Translations under genes and position numbers: made by a program
From: Candidatus Aquidulcis sp.
Lineage (GTDB): Bacteria > Chloroflexota > Limnocylindria > Limnocylindrales > Limnocylindraceae
Length of the DNA stretch: 32,048 nucleotides
NCBI GenBank assembly: GCA_009919005.1
Contig: RGCW01000008.1
Location: 1-32,048 of the forward strand
Direction: 5' to 3'
Shown: positions 1 to 6,853 of the stretch, piece by piece
Position numbering within the stretch: position 1 is the stretch's first letter
Layout of the letters: each line of letters opens with the position of its first letter
The notes under the pieces: model-generated
Databases searched by the model: none
Seen by the model: only the letters and a program-made list of their open reading frames with translations
Told to the model about the DNA's origin: nothing

Positions 1-582
1 CTTCTGGCAGAACTGAAACTCGCCAAGACTCTCGCTGGTAGGGCTAACGAACAGGACTGGGTGACTGTGAAGAAGCGGGTCGAAGCCGCCACGGGAGGCG
101 GTGACCTCGGCAAACTTTACGAAAAAGAACAGGCGGAAGCCGCCGCCCTACGAGCCAAGTTGAAGGAAGCCGACGAAAAATACGAGGCGGAGAAGGCGAA
201 GAAGCAAGCCGAGTTCAACGCCAAGTTGTTGGAGCGTGAGCAAGAGATTGAGCGTGAGCGTAGGATGCGAGTCCTCGAAGCCGAGGAAGCCCGTAAGGAC
301 AAGTTTATGTGGCTGGGCGGACTCATCTGCTTGGCGGGTGCGTTGATGTTCGTGTTCGCCTCGAAGCAGGATGGGGTAGAGGCGTTCGTGGCTGGCGTGG
401 CTATCGCCAGCATTGGACAGATTTGGTCATCGCCATACTTCCCGTGGGCTATCGGAGCGATGCTTGCCCTTGCGGTGGTCAAGGTAGCCATAGTCCTATT
501 CCGACGCAAAAAGGCGAAGGGGTTGACTGATGTTCAGAAGGGTGAGTCCTCCTCCGCCAGCACCGACGGAACAGATAACTGA
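1..582 (+). CDS. Coiled-coil protein with C-terminal membrane segments (5' end outside the window)
   Basis: The frame is open from base 1 without an upstream stop, so the GTG at 61 in the ORF track is probably internal and the gene begins outside the window. The visible part has a long charged helical stretch rich in Glu, Lys, Ala and Arg, a predicted coiled coil, then two hydrophobic segments (around MWLGGLICLAGALMFVFA and WAIGAMLALAVVKVAIVLF) and a basic, Ser-rich tail. It overlaps the next gene by about 50 bases and sits with two other membrane proteins upstream of a terminator. That context suggests a late lysis or envelope role, but no family is recognised. Confidence 0.7.
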   Translation, partial: LLAELKLAKTLAGRANEQDWVTVKKRVEAATGGGDLGKLYEKEQAEAAALRAKLKEADEKYEAEKAKKQAEFNAKLLEREQEIERERRMRVLEAEEARKDKFMWLGGLICLAGALMFVFASKQDGVEAFVAGVAIASIGQIWSSPYFPWAIGAMLALAVVKVAIVLFRRKKAKGLTDVQKGESSSASTDGTDN

Positions 583-940
583 CGCAGTAGGCATCCCCCA
601 CGAGGTCAAGGATGGCATCATAGCGAGCATCCTCGGAGGGTTGGCGATGACGGCTCGTATGCTCCTATCGACCGACCCCGTGTCCTTTGGGTTCGTCGTC
701 CGCAGGTTTTTCGCCGCCAGCATCACCGCTATGCTGGTAGGTCTTGGCACCAAAGAACACTTTTCCTCGACGGGTCTATGGCTGGCAGTCTCTGGTGGTT
801 CGGGCTATTGTGCCCCAGAGGTGGCGGATTACTTCCTACGCTGGGTGAAGGCGAAGGGAGAAGCCAAGGTTCGGGAGGCACAAGGAAACCAACCCCGTGG
901 CAAAAAGAAATCCAAAGCCAAGTCAGCCAAGCGTCGGTGA
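530..940 (+). CDS. Holin-like membrane protein
   Basis: The 136-residue protein has a short Pro-rich N-terminus, then an amphipathic and hydrophobic middle (GIIASILGGLAMTARMLL, FFAASITAMLVGLG, GLWLAVSGGSGYCAPEVADY) and a very basic Lys/Arg tail. Two or three membrane passes, small size and a cationic C-terminus fit phage holins, which permeabilise the inner membrane at lysis. The G-rich segment followed by an AP-E-V motif recalls LydA-type holins, but this is inference. ATG 530 lies inside the upstream gene. A basic-tailed accessory membrane protein is the alternative. Confidence 0.6.
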   Translation: MFRRVSPPPPAPTEQITDAVGIPHEVKDGIIASILGGLAMTARMLLSTDPVSFGFVVRRFFAASITAMLVGLGTKEHFSSTGLWLAVSGGSGYCAPEVADYFLRWVKAKGEAKVREAQGNQPRGKKKSKAKSAKRR

Positions 941-1226
941 TACGAACCTATTCTGGGCGGTGGTGACCCTGCTGTTCGTCGCCATTCTCGCCTCGGGATA
1001 CACGGCGTGGGCGTGCGACTATGTGGTGTCGAGTTTCCAGAACTCGAATACGATGGTTCTCCTCATCACGGATGCGGGTCTGAAATCCGATGATGCCAAA
1101 CTCGAAGGTCAACTCACGACGGCGACGCAGACGCTGAACTTCCTGCACCAAATCGGACTCGCCGTGGTCATCGGGAGCGTAGGCGTAGCCGTCACGCTGG
1201 TCATCCGCAAGGTGCGTAGGGGTTGA
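897..1226 (+). CDS. Small two-pass membrane protein of the lysis-like cluster
   Basis: The 109-residue product starts at GTG 897, overlapping the preceding gene by 44 bases. It has one hydrophobic helix near the N-terminus (FWAVVTLLFVAILASGYTAWA), a polar loop of about 50 residues, a second helix (IGLAVVIGSVGVAVTLVI) and a short basic end. Its placement directly after a holin-like gene and before a terminator suggests a second holin, antiholin or spanin-like partner. There is no lipobox and no recognised family, so the function is open. Confidence 0.6.
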   Translation: MAKRNPKPSQPSVGDTNLFWAVVTLLFVAILASGYTAWACDYVVSSFQNSNTMVLLITDAGLKSDDAKLEGQLTTATQTLNFLHQIGLAVVIGSVGVAVTLVIRKVRRG

Positions 1227-1286
1227 CGGGCGACCAGTATCGGTTTGGTTCGTGTGTTGTTGTGTGTGAAAACTGACCCCAGTTTT

Positions 1287-1312
1287 AGCCCCTGTGTCCG
1301 CAGGGGCTTTTT
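1287..1312 (+). terminator. Rho-independent terminator
   Basis: A perfect 8-bp stem AGCCCCTG/CAGGGGCT with a 6-base loop runs directly into TTTTT. It lies 60 bases after the stop at 1226 and just before the convergent gene ending at 1316. It closes the rightward lysis-like operon. This is the clearest intrinsic terminator in the window. Confidence 0.9.
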
Positions 1313-1315
1313 CTG

Positions 1316-1642
1316 TTACCCGTGCAGGAGCCGAACGGCACGCTCCGTAAGCCCGTGGACGGCTTTGGCTGACTGGTCGAGGGTCTTGACCGCATCGCTG
1401 TTGAAAGCGTCCGTAAGGGCAATCTGGGCGTTCTGGTGACGCAGGAACAAGACCTCCCCAGCGTCGTCAGACGGGGCTACGGAGTTCTTCAAGTTGTCGA
1501 GCAGGAAGGCGGAGTGGTCTACCTCCTCGGAGGTGTAGTGGAGGTTGATGAGGACACGCTTCGCCTCGGTGAGACGGGCTTCCGCTTCGGCGATGGCGAG
1601 GAACGCCTCCTTGATGTGGGAGGTGGATGGACGATTGCTCAT
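1316..1642 (-). CDS. Small helical protein, unknown function
   Basis: The 108-residue product is mostly charged alpha helix (IKEAFLAIAEAEARLTEAKRVL) with no membrane segment, cysteine cluster or known motif. It starts at ATG 1642, only a few bases from the predicted transcription start of its own promoter, so the mRNA would be nearly leaderless. It stands alone and converges on the terminator of the rightward operon. I do not recognise a family. Confidence 0.65.
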   Translation of the reverse strand: MSNRPSTSHIKEAFLAIAEAEARLTEAKRVLINLHYTSEEVDHSAFLLDNLKNSVAPSDDAGEVLFLRHQNAQIALTDAFNSDAVKTLDQSAKAVHGLTERAVRLLHG

Positions 1643-1648
1643 ACCCTT

Positions 1649-1677
1649 GGGTATCTGTCAATCGCTTGGGTTGTCAA
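1649..1677 (-). promoter_or_regulatory. Promoter with operator-like dyad
   Basis: On the minus strand TTGACA (1677-1672) is followed after about 17 bases by a weak -10 (ATACCC/GATACC). The spacer holds CAAGCGATTG, a member of the CAA-N4-TTG dyad family. The predicted start is almost at ATG 1642. Confidence 0.6.
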
Positions 1678-1688
1678 GACCCAGCGTG

Positions 1689-2057
1689 TCAGATGCGGAT
1701 GTCCTTCGCATACCACTTGTCGCACAGGGCGACGATGGCACGGCGACGGGCGGCATCGCCCTCGTGTTGGGCGGGGATGGTGAGGGCACGCTCCTTGATG
1801 CTCCGCAGGTGGATGCGGATGTCGGAGGCGTTCTTCAAGACATCGCTCACGCCCCAATGCTCCTTGGAGCGGAGATACTTGGCGTGGCGGATGTGGCTCT
1901 TGATGGCTTCGACGGCATCCTTGGCGTGTTCCTTCAAGGGCGACAGGTGGTCGCACAGGTGGGGGATGGAGAAGAAGTCGTAGAGGCGGTTCGCCTTCCT
2001 CGCATCCCGCAGGATGGAGTCGAGCGTCCGTGGCTTGTTGATGTAGTAGTCGAGCAT
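1689..2057 (-). CDS. Hypothetical phage protein, 122 residues
   Basis: The ORF track starts 31 codons upstream, but the real start is most likely ATG 2057 (MLDYYINKPRTLDS), which follows the G-free leader CCACCACACACCACA typical of this genome. The protein is helical and basic, with many Arg, Lys and His residues and no recognised motif. It is the last gene of a leftward three-gene operon (2432 to 1689) and is probably an early host-interaction protein. Confidence 0.65.
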   Translation of the reverse strand: MLDYYINKPRTLDSILRDARKANRLYDFFSIPHLCDHLSPLKEHAKDAVEAIKSHIRHAKYLRSKEHWGVSDVLKNASDIRIHLRSIKERALTIPAQHEGDAARRRAIVALCDKWYAKDIRI

Positions 2058-2076
2058 TGTGGTGTGTGGTGGTGGG

Positions 2077-2247
2077 TTAAGAGTGCTTCGCTTCGAGGAG
2101 CGAGATGCGGAGTTCGTGGAGGTGGGCGAGGGTTTCCTCGATGCACGCACGCTGGGAAGCGGTGAGGTTCTTGTTCGACAGGGCGAGGTTCGCCGTGGCG
2201 ATGTGCTTGCAGATTTCGATGAGGGACTGGTTGTTGAGGGAGGTCAT
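2077..2247 (-). CDS. Small hypothetical protein, 56 residues
   Basis: ATG 2247 (MTSLNNQSLIEICKHIA) is preceded by CCACACCACT, the local start context. The extra N-terminal residues in the ORF track read through the upstream gene and are rejected. The product is a short helical protein without known motifs, second in the leftward operon. Confidence 0.6.
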   Translation of the reverse strand: MTSLNNQSLIEICKHIATANLALSNKNLTASQRACIEETLAHLHELRISLLEAKHS

Positions 2248-2258
2248 AGTGGTGTGGA

Positions 2259-2432
2259 TTAAGAGTGGGCGTTGAAGTGGTTGGCGAACGCCTCGGCTTC
2301 CGCACGGGTGGCGAAAGTGTGGGCGGGGTGGTTCGTCTTGTTGTTGAAGACGACGAACGGCTTGGCGAAGTTGCCAGCCCAAGACGGGGTCTTGGCTTTG
2401 GCTTCGGCGACGGACATTATGGTGAAGGTCAT
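2259..2432 (-). CDS. Small hypothetical protein, 57 residues (not in ORF track)
   Basis: Reading the minus strand from ATG 2432 gives a complete 57-residue frame ending at TAA 2261-2259 (begins MTFTIMSVAEAKAKTPSW). The later part, with PFVVFNNKTN and an Ala/Glu-rich helix, resembles very small alpha-beta phage proteins, but no family is assigned. The start follows CACACAACCACT, and a promoter lies 20-45 bases upstream. It is the first gene of the leftward operon. Confidence 0.65.
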   Translation of the reverse strand: MTFTIMSVAEAKAKTPSWAGNFAKPFVVFNNKTNHPAHTFATRAEAEAFANHFNAHS

Positions 2433-2449
2433 AGTGGTTGTGTGTAGAG

Positions 2450-2478
2450 GTTGTATGCTATCGGTTGCGTATCGTCAA
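2450..2478 (-). promoter_or_regulatory. Promoter of the 2432-1689 operon
   Basis: TTGACG (2478-2473), a 17-base spacer and TACAAC (2455-2450) read on the minus strand. The spacer carries CAACCGATAG, one mismatch from the CAA-N4-TTG dyad. The leader to ATG 2432 is about 10 bases and C/A-rich. Confidence 0.65.
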
Positions 2479-2483
2479 GAGGA

Positions 2484-2618
2484 TTATTCCTGCTCACGCT
2501 TCCAAGCGTTGCGGTCGTTACGGCTCTTGACCTTCTTGGTGGTGAAGGCGACCGAGGGGCGACCGCCCGTCTTGCGGACGGAGGCGAGGACTTGGGCGAA
2601 GGTGACTTTGTTTTTCAT
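2484..2618 (-). CDS. Small basic protein, 44 residues
   Basis: ATG 2618 (MKNKVTFAQVLASVRKTG) is chosen because the predicted -10 element ends only 7 bases upstream; the longer start at 2666 in the ORF track would lie upstream of the promoter. The product is short and strongly basic, which suggests nucleic-acid binding, but this is inference. With transcription starting near 2618 the mRNA would be leaderless. Confidence 0.55.
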   Translation of the reverse strand: MKNKVTFAQVLASVRKTGGRPSVAFTTKKVKSRNDRNAWKREQE

Positions 2619-2624
2619 ACGGGG

Positions 2625-2653
2625 ATTAGAACGCAACCCCTTGCGTTTGTCAA
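2625..2653 (-). promoter_or_regulatory. Strong consensus-like promoter, possibly leaderless transcript
   Basis: TTGACA (2653-2648), a 17-base spacer and TCTAAT (2630-2625) form the best sigma-70-like match in the window. The spacer contains CAAGGGGTTG, a perfect CAA-N4-TTG dyad. The ATG at 2618 lies at the expected transcription start. Confidence 0.75.
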
Positions 2654-2712
2654 CACGGGAGTTCATTACAACTGGGCTTACGAATTGTAATCAGTCACCC
2701 CAAACATTCCGC

Positions 2713-2741
2713 TTGCAATACGCAACGGCTTGTGCTTCTAT
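2713..2741 (+). promoter_or_regulatory. Promoter with CAACGGCTTG dyad
   Basis: TTGCAA, a 17-base spacer containing CAACGGCTTG, then TTCTAT. The same ACGCAACGGCTTG string recurs at 8563-8574. The -10 covers the ATG at 2740, which argues for the later start at 2767. Confidence 0.55.
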
Positions 2742-2766
2742 GTCCGCACACAAGCAACACGCTCTT

Positions 2767-2979
2767 ATGTCCGAAACCAAAATGCACATCGAACAAGTCC
2801 ACGCCTTCGTCAAGCAGACGCTCGCCAAGGTTCAGTCCCTCATCGTCGCCCACCAGAATGTGATGGCGACCCTCACCGACAAGGAGTCGCAGTTCGCTCT
2901 CGATGTCCGTGCGAACTACGAGCGTCTCTTGGACGAGGAGGAAGAACTCCTCCGCATCATCGGCAAAATCGCCGCTTGA
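2767..2979 (+). CDS. Small acidic helical protein, 70 residues
   Basis: The frame could begin at ATG 2740, but that codon overlaps the predicted -10 box, so ATG 2767 (MSETKMHIEQVHAFV) is preferred. The product is a probable single coiled coil: heptad-like hydrophobics, then a run of Glu and Asp (LLDEEEELLRIIGKIAA). There is no known domain. Its TGA stop lies inside the TTGACA box of the next promoter. Confidence 0.6.
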   Translation: MSETKMHIEQVHAFVKQTLAKVQSLIVAHQNVMATLTDKESQFALDVRANYERLLDEEEELLRIIGKIAA

Positions 2980-3003
2980 CATACCCAAGCACTTCCCTTT
3001 AAC
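2976..3003 (+). promoter_or_regulatory. Promoter overlapping the upstream stop codon
   Basis: TTGACA contains the TGA stop of the previous gene; after 16 bases comes TTTAAC. The spacer has CAAGCACTTC, an imperfect CAA-N4-TTG dyad. A pyrimidine- and A-rich leader runs to ATG 3022. Confidence 0.6.
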
Positions 3004-3021
3004 TCTCCTCACTACACCACT

Positions 3022-3216
3022 ATGTCCCAGACCAAAACCATCGACACGCCCGACCAGTTGTTCGCCTTCATCGACCAGATGTTCAAGTCCCCGACTGTCT
3101 CTGGCTTTACTGTCGAGACGACCTTCGTCGGCTTCGTCCGAGTCCGCAAGAATGTGGACGGCACCTTCAACATCTTCACCCGAGTGAACCCCAAGGACGA
3201 CCTCTTGAACGACTAA
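3022..3216 (+). CDS. Small hypothetical protein, 64 residues
   Basis: ATG 3022 follows CTACACCACT, the usual G-free start context. The product looks like a compact alpha-beta protein (LFAFIDQMF, then alternating strands TVETTFVGFVRVRK and GTFNIFTRV). No catalytic motif is visible. It heads a rightward group with 3248 and 3903. Confidence 0.65.
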   Translation: MSQTKTIDTPDQLFAFIDQMFKSPTVSGFTVETTFVGFVRVRKNVDGTFNIFTRVNPKDDLLND

Positions 3217-3247
3217 TCCAAACCACAATCCAAGCACACACACACCA

Positions 3248-3898
3248 ATGACCACCCAACCCGAACTCGACCTCGCCCACGGACTCCCGTCCCTCACGCC
3301 CAAGGTCGAAAGCCAGCCGACTTACGGAAAGTCGGGACGAGTCGAACTCGAACTTCACCCGTCCCTCAACAACCCCAAGGCGGCTTGCACCATCTACGAT
3401 GTGAGTCTGTCCTCCTCGTTCACCCAGCGTAGCGACTACTACCGCCGTCGCTCCGTCCACCTGCACATCTGGGTCAAGCACAAGGACGAGAAGAAGAACA
3501 GCGTCATCGCCCAGTATGCCGCCCGTCACCTTGACAGCGACGACGGGCGTATGGCTGAATACCGCAAGCAGTTCTCCTCCGTCGTGAAGCACCTTCACGC
3601 CAACGGGATGCTCGACTTCACGCCGACCCTCGACCAGTTGGAGAACCCCACGGGCTTCCGCTGGAACCAGAAGGCGGGTTGCTCGTGCGGATGCTCCCCT
3701 GCGTTCGTCGCCCCTGCGTGGCTCTCGCTACGGAGCGAGAATGGCTACCGCCTCAACACCATCTACTGCAACATCCAAGAGAAGGATGATGCCGAGGTCG
3801 CCCTTGCCATCAACCCGAACCGCTTCCAGTCGCTCGCCAAAGACCCCACGATGCCGTGGGTCAACGAGCCGTCCAAGCCCCTCAACCCCGTCTCGTAA
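3248..3898 (+). CDS. Conserved-looking phage protein with CSCGCSP motif
   Basis: The 216-residue product starts at ATG 3248 after ACACACACACCA. It has a polar N-terminal half with strand-like segments (SVHLHIWVKH), a middle Arg/Tyr-rich part, and a GCSCGCSPAF motif near residue 145 that could bind metal or form a knuckle with nearby His residues. I recall similar Cys-Ser-Cys-Gly-Cys motifs in hypothetical phage proteins but cannot name a family. It is co-directional with 3022 and 3903. Confidence 0.65.
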   Translation: MTTQPELDLAHGLPSLTPKVESQPTYGKSGRVELELHPSLNNPKAACTIYDVSLSSSFTQRSDYYRRRSVHLHIWVKHKDEKKNSVIAQYAARHLDSDDGRMAEYRKQFSSVVKHLHANGMLDFTPTLDQLENPTGFRWNQKAGCSCGCSPAFVAPAWLSLRSENGYRLNTIYCNIQEKDDAEVALAINPNRFQSLAKDPTMPWVNEPSKPLNPVS

Positions 3899-3902
3899 TC
3901 CA

Positions 3903-4274
3903 ATGACCCAACCCGCAATCATCATCGTCGCCCAGAGCGTCCTCGACGGCGACAAGACCCTCACGCCCTCACAGCGTGGCACGCTCATCCGCCGTCTCGC
4001 CAAGGTCGCTGGTAAGCCAGCGGACATCGACTCCCGCATCTGCTTCGGCATCGAGTTCTACGACTCCGAGGAGAAGGCACACGCCGCCCACCTCATCTCC
4101 CGCTTGCAGGGCAACACATACAACGGGGGCTGGTTCCACGGGATGCCGTGCGGTCGGGACAAGTCCTTCGACTATGTCGTCAAGCCCGAGCATCTGGCTA
4201 ACGCCCGACCCAGCGACTCCCTCATCACCCAGAAGGTGCAGGTCGGCACGAAACTTTTTGCTGTCACCTGTTGA
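3903..4274 (+). CDS. Hypothetical protein, 123 residues
   Basis: The ORF track extends 54 codons upstream through the previous gene; ATG 3903 (MTQPAIIIVAQ) lies 4 bases after that gene's stop and is the better start. The product is alpha-beta with a Gly/Trp/His-containing middle (TYNGGWFHGMPCG) and no family match. Its TGA stop is embedded in the following TTGACA box. Confidence 0.65.
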   Translation: MTQPAIIIVAQSVLDGDKTLTPSQRGTLIRRLAKVAGKPADIDSRICFGIEFYDSEEKAHAAHLISRLQGNTYNGGWFHGMPCGRDKSFDYVVKPEHLANARPSDSLITQKVQVGTKLFAVTC

Positions 4275-4298
4275 CAAACGCAACCGACTGTGTATCCA
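4271..4298 (+). promoter_or_regulatory. Promoter of the HTH gene 4314
   Basis: TTGACA (overlapping the upstream TGA), a 16-base spacer and TATCCA. The spacer contains CAACCGACTG, one mismatch from the dyad. The leader to ATG 4314 is about 8-9 bases. A dyad in this promoter would allow autoregulation of the HTH protein. Confidence 0.65.
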
Positions 4299-4313
4299 TT
4301 CCCATCCACCGCT

Positions 4314-4811
4314 ATGTCTCCCACCAACAACAAACCCACCAAACCCACCAAAGCCGTGCTGTCCAACAACACCAACAAGAAACAGAACCCTCGCCGCTGG
4401 TATCGTATGCCGAAGCGTATCGAGACGCTCGTCCTCGACGAAGTCGCAAAGGGTCGCACCTGCGTCTCGCTCGCCAAGGAACTGAAATGCAGTCCGATTA
4501 CCATCCACTTCAAAATCAAGGAGAGCGGTCATACTGTCGCCAGTCTGCGTAAGGCATACGCCAACAAGCCCAAGACTCCCGTCGTGGACATCAAGACGGG
4601 CGAAGACAAGCCCCAGCATCCGCACCTCGTCCCGATGCACGACATCAAGGTGTCCACCAAGACCAAGTCCTCGCTCCGTATGCTCGCCTTCTACCTCGGC
4701 GTGTCGGAGAACGATGTCCTCGATGCCGCCGTCACCAAGTATCACCAACTCCAACAGAGCATCGCTCGTGAAATGATTGCCAAGGGCACACCTTGGCAGT
4801 TGCCCTCGTGA
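4314..4811 (+). CDS. Helix-turn-helix DNA-binding protein, candidate regulator
   Basis: Of the 165 residues, the first 25 are Asn/Lys/Thr-rich and disordered. Residues about 37-75 (ETLVLDEVAKGRTCVSLAKE, then KCSPITIHFKIKE) read as a resolvase-type helix-turn-helix, and the C-terminal third (SLRMLAFYLGVSENDVLDAA) as a second short helical module. It has no catalytic residues of a recombinase, so a transcription factor is most likely. The start at ATG 4314 is used because GTG 4290 lies inside the promoter. It is a candidate binder of the CAA-N4-TTG dyads. Confidence 0.7.
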   Translation: MSPTNNKPTKPTKAVLSNNTNKKQNPRRWYRMPKRIETLVLDEVAKGRTCVSLAKELKCSPITIHFKIKESGHTVASLRKAYANKPKTPVVDIKTGEDKPQHPHLVPMHDIKVSTKTKSSLRMLAFYLGVSENDVLDAAVTKYHQLQQSIAREMIAKGTPWQLPS

Positions 4812-4833
4812 TGCTGAACACGCTTCAACCTCC

Positions 4834-4849
4834 CCCTGCGAGAGCAGGG
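4834..4849 (+). other. 3' hairpin with GAGA tetraloop
   Basis: CCCTGC-GAGA-GCAGGG forms a perfect 6-bp stem with a GNRA loop, 22 bases after the stop of the HTH gene, and no U-tract follows. It is one of five such sense-oriented hairpins. Confidence 0.6.
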
Positions 4850-4858
4850 CGGGGCGGG

Positions 4859-4886
4859 TTGACAAACTCAAACAGTTGCATACCGC
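4859..4886 (+). promoter_or_regulatory. Probable promoter with CAAACAGTTG dyad
   Basis: TTGACA is followed by a spacer with CAAACAGTTG, a perfect CAA-N4-TTG dyad outside any CCG context. The -10 is weak (TACCGC). It precedes ATG 4895. Confidence 0.5.
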
Positions 4887-4894
4887 AACTAACT

Positions 4895-5119
4895 ATGAGC
4901 CGACCCGCAAAGAACACAGACGAACTCAAAGCCCTCAAAGAAGCCGCCCGACTCCTTGGTCGTATCGGCGGAATGTCGGGCACAGGCAAGGCGAAAGCCC
5001 GTCCGCCCGAGGTCTGTCGTCGAGCCGTGATGAAGCGTTGGGAAGCGTGGCGTAAAGCCCGTGGCGAGGTCGCCAAGCCCTCCTCCATCAGCACGAAGCC
5101 CAATGCTCTCGCTGACTGA
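4895..5119 (+). CDS. Small basic protein with GGxSGTGKAKAR motif, 74 residues
   Basis: ATG 4895 (MSRPAKNTDELKALKEAARL) follows GCAACTAACT; the long N-terminal extension in the ORF track is rejected because it crosses the promoter. After an N-terminal helix comes LLGRIGGMSGTGKAKARPPE and a basic Trp/Arg helix (RAVMKRWEAWRKAR). Similar Gly-Gly-Lys-Ala-rich small basic proteins occur in phages and bacteria without firm function; DNA binding is plausible. Confidence 0.6.
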   Translation: MSRPAKNTDELKALKEAARLLGRIGGMSGTGKAKARPPEVCRRAVMKRWEAWRKARGEVAKPSSISTKPNALAD

Positions 5120-5468
5120 CACTCTGGCTTCCCTGTTCATCGTCGGAGCCGTAATCGGTTTCGCCTTCTTCTCCGTCCTCGCCGCTTACGGCGGGTGGCT
5201 GTTGTGCAAGGTGCTGACGATTACTTGGCGAGTGGCTTACGCTCGCTGGCGATGGAAGCGTTACCAGCGTGAGATGGAGGCAGGTAACCTCCTGTTCGCC
5301 CACAAACTCTCGCAGGAGTTCATCCGTGAAATCAACAAGACCGCTCTGACCGAACCTGCTGGCGGAAACCCTTTCGGATTTGGAACCACACCCAACACAA
5401 CACCCAACACACAGACCAATGACAACGGAAAGACACAAGCCAAAGGAGTCCGCAGTCCTCGCCCGTAA
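5103..5468 (+). CDS. Small membrane protein, 121 residues
   Basis: ATG 5103 (MLSLTDTLASLFIVGAVIGF) overlaps the end of the previous gene by 17 bases. One or two hydrophobic helices (residues about 8-38), a basic Arg/Trp segment (WRVAYARWRWKRYQRE), an amphipathic helix and a Thr/Asn/Pro-rich tail follow. The order fits an inner-membrane anchored protein with a cytoplasmic tail. It overlaps the next gene by 50 bases. Function unknown. Confidence 0.6.
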   Translation: MLSLTDTLASLFIVGAVIGFAFFSVLAAYGGWLLCKVLTITWRVAYARWRWKRYQREMEAGNLLFAHKLSQEFIREINKTALTEPAGGNPFGFGTTPNTTPNTQTNDNGKTQAKGVRSPRP

Positions 5469-5841
5469 GCAACGCAACGGGAAATGTAAGCAAGCGTATG
5501 AGCATTGGGTCAAGAACCCATACCTCCGACTCGTGGACATCGGCGACAAGTTCCTCGTGTCCCCAGATGCTATCCGCTACTGGGTTCAGCAGAACGGCTT
5601 GAAGCGTCCAGACGGCAAGGGCTTCCGCCCTGCCACGAGCGACCGCAAGCAAGCCATCATCGACGCTTACAACGAAGCCATCAAGCAGGGCAAGGACGCT
5701 AACTGGGCGGTCAACAAGGCGAACGAAGGTCGTGCTGTGCGTAGCGTGAACAAGGGCGACTTCGTCTACTACGCCGTCAAGAACAACCTGCCCGAGTTGC
5801 CCAACCCCAAGCCATACCTCACCCCGACCAAGTATGGCTGA
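5419..5841 (+). CDS. Helix-turn-helix protein, 140 residues
   Basis: ATG 5419 (MTTERHKPKESAVLARKQRN) follows ACACAGACCA. Residues about 33-60 (LRLVDIGDKFLVSPDAIRYW) form a Hin/MerR-like helix-turn-helix, and a second helical unit follows (QAIIDAYNEAIKQGKDANWA). The many basic residues support DNA binding. It may regulate early transcription, but no family is assigned. Confidence 0.6.
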   Translation: MTTERHKPKESAVLARKQRNGKCKQAYEHWVKNPYLRLVDIGDKFLVSPDAIRYWVQQNGLKRPDGKGFRPATSDRKQAIIDAYNEAIKQGKDANWAVNKANEGRAVRSVNKGDFVYYAVKNNLPELPNPKPYLTPTKYG

Positions 5842-6175
5842 CCAAGACGAACCTCTGGCTAACTTCGACCCGTGGGTCGAGGGCGGTGGCGTTCACGGCT
5901 TCATCGGCAAGCCCATCGCTCGCTACGACATCATCTTCGACGACGAGGAGCAACTCAAACGCTGGTATCGCTTCATCAAGGGGCTACGCTCCGTCTACCC
6001 GAGCGAGCGGACAATCGGCGGACGGGTGAACCAGTTCCTACTCGCACACGAGGCGGGGAAGACCATCGCTGGTCTGCTTTCCACGACACCCCAGAAGAAA
6101 TCTACTAAAAAGTCTCGCACGCACGGGGGAGCGGACACGCACGCAACGCCCCCGCCTATGAAAGCGGACGAGTAA
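5834..6175 (+). CDS. Hypothetical protein, 113 residues
   Basis: ATG 5834 overlaps the stop of the HTH gene (ATGGCTGA), suggesting translational coupling. The body has an alpha-beta pattern (ARYDIIFDDEEQLKRWYRFI) with a basic helix, and the last 35 residues are a Lys/Thr/Pro-rich disordered tail. I do not recognise a family. Confidence 0.6.
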   Translation: MADQDEPLANFDPWVEGGGVHGFIGKPIARYDIIFDDEEQLKRWYRFIKGLRSVYPSERTIGGRVNQFLLAHEAGKTIAGLLSTTPQKKSTKKSRTHGGADTHATPPPMKADE

Positions 6176-6183
6176 TCACGACT

Positions 6184-6555
6184 ATGGCAACCGAACCAAT
6201 CGAAGTTCCCGACTACATCCGAGCCAACGCCCAGCGTGGACTCGACCTAAACCGCCAAGGACACGGCGGAGACGGGCTGACGGACAAGACAAAACAGGAA
6301 GCCCGAGAGATGGCGGACGGGGAGATAACCTACTCCAAGTGCAAGCGGATGGCGGCGTGGTTCGCACGGCATCGTGTGGACACACAGGCGGACGGCTTCA
6401 AGAACCGCCGCTCGCCCGACTACCCGTCTGCTGGACTGGTCGCTTGGCTCCTGTGGGGAGGCGACGGCAACGGCTCTATGCGAGCCGCTGTTTGGGCAGA
6501 GGGCGAGGTCAACCGCATCGACAGACTGCGAGAAGCGAACAAGGACAATGGCTGA
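6184..6555 (+). CDS. Conserved small phage domain (AWFARH / VAWLLWGG)
   Basis: The 123-residue protein carries the chain of motifs I recognise from many tailed-phage proteins: IRANAQRGLDLNRQGHGGDG, KCKRMAAWFARHRVD, then SAGLVAWLLWGGDG and WAEGE. In other phages the domain occurs alone or fused to head-maturation or packaging proteins; its biochemical role is not known to me. ATG 6184 follows CACGACT. The next ORF overlaps its stop. Confidence 0.7.
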   Translation: MATEPIEVPDYIRANAQRGLDLNRQGHGGDGLTDKTKQEAREMADGEITYSKCKRMAAWFARHRVDTQADGFKNRRSPDYPSAGLVAWLLWGGDGNGSMRAAVWAEGEVNRIDRLREANKDNG

Positions 6556-6853
6556 CTACGAGCCAAAGAGCGACGGCAACTCGCTCATCCGACGGATTGT
6601 AGGACGCAATCTCGTGCGTTCCCGCACGCTTGGCACGCCTCCCGCACCCGTGACCATTCCCTTCGACAAGGCACACCAGATGGTGCAAGCCCATAAGCGA
6701 TGGGACAAGGACGCTGACCACCTCGAACGACTTGGGCAGGAAGTGGAGGAGATGCTGTATGACCCTAATGTCGAGTGGGACTCGAAGCAGAAGAAGTTGA
6801 AGCGTCTCGTGAACACCATCAACACGACTGTTCTCAAACTAAAACACCTGTGA
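6548..6853 (+). CDS. Small helical protein, 101 residues
   Basis: ATG 6548 overlaps the previous stop (ATGGCTGA). An Arg-rich N-terminus (SLIRRIVGRNLVRSR) is followed by a long charged helix with many Lys, Glu and Leu residues, likely a coiled coil. The GTGA at its end overlaps the start of the PAPS-reductase-like gene, so the two are probably translated together. No domain recognised. Confidence 0.6.
   Translation: MADYEPKSDGNSLIRRIVGRNLVRSRTLGTPPAPVTIPFDKAHQMVQAHKRWDKDADHLERLGQEVEEMLYDPNVEWDSKQKKLKRLVNTINTTVLKLKHL

Noticed and set aside
1223-1251. TTGACG at the end of the lysis-like operon as a promoter
   Set aside because: No -10 match or dyad is found, and the terminator follows directly.
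2272-2740. Long N-terminal part of the 2272-2979 ORF
   Set aside because: It passes through two leftward genes and their promoters; only the end from 2767 is supported.
3969-4871. 300-residue minus-strand ORF
   Set aside because: It covers a dyad promoter and the HTH gene on the other strand; codon pattern and composition fit a shadow frame.
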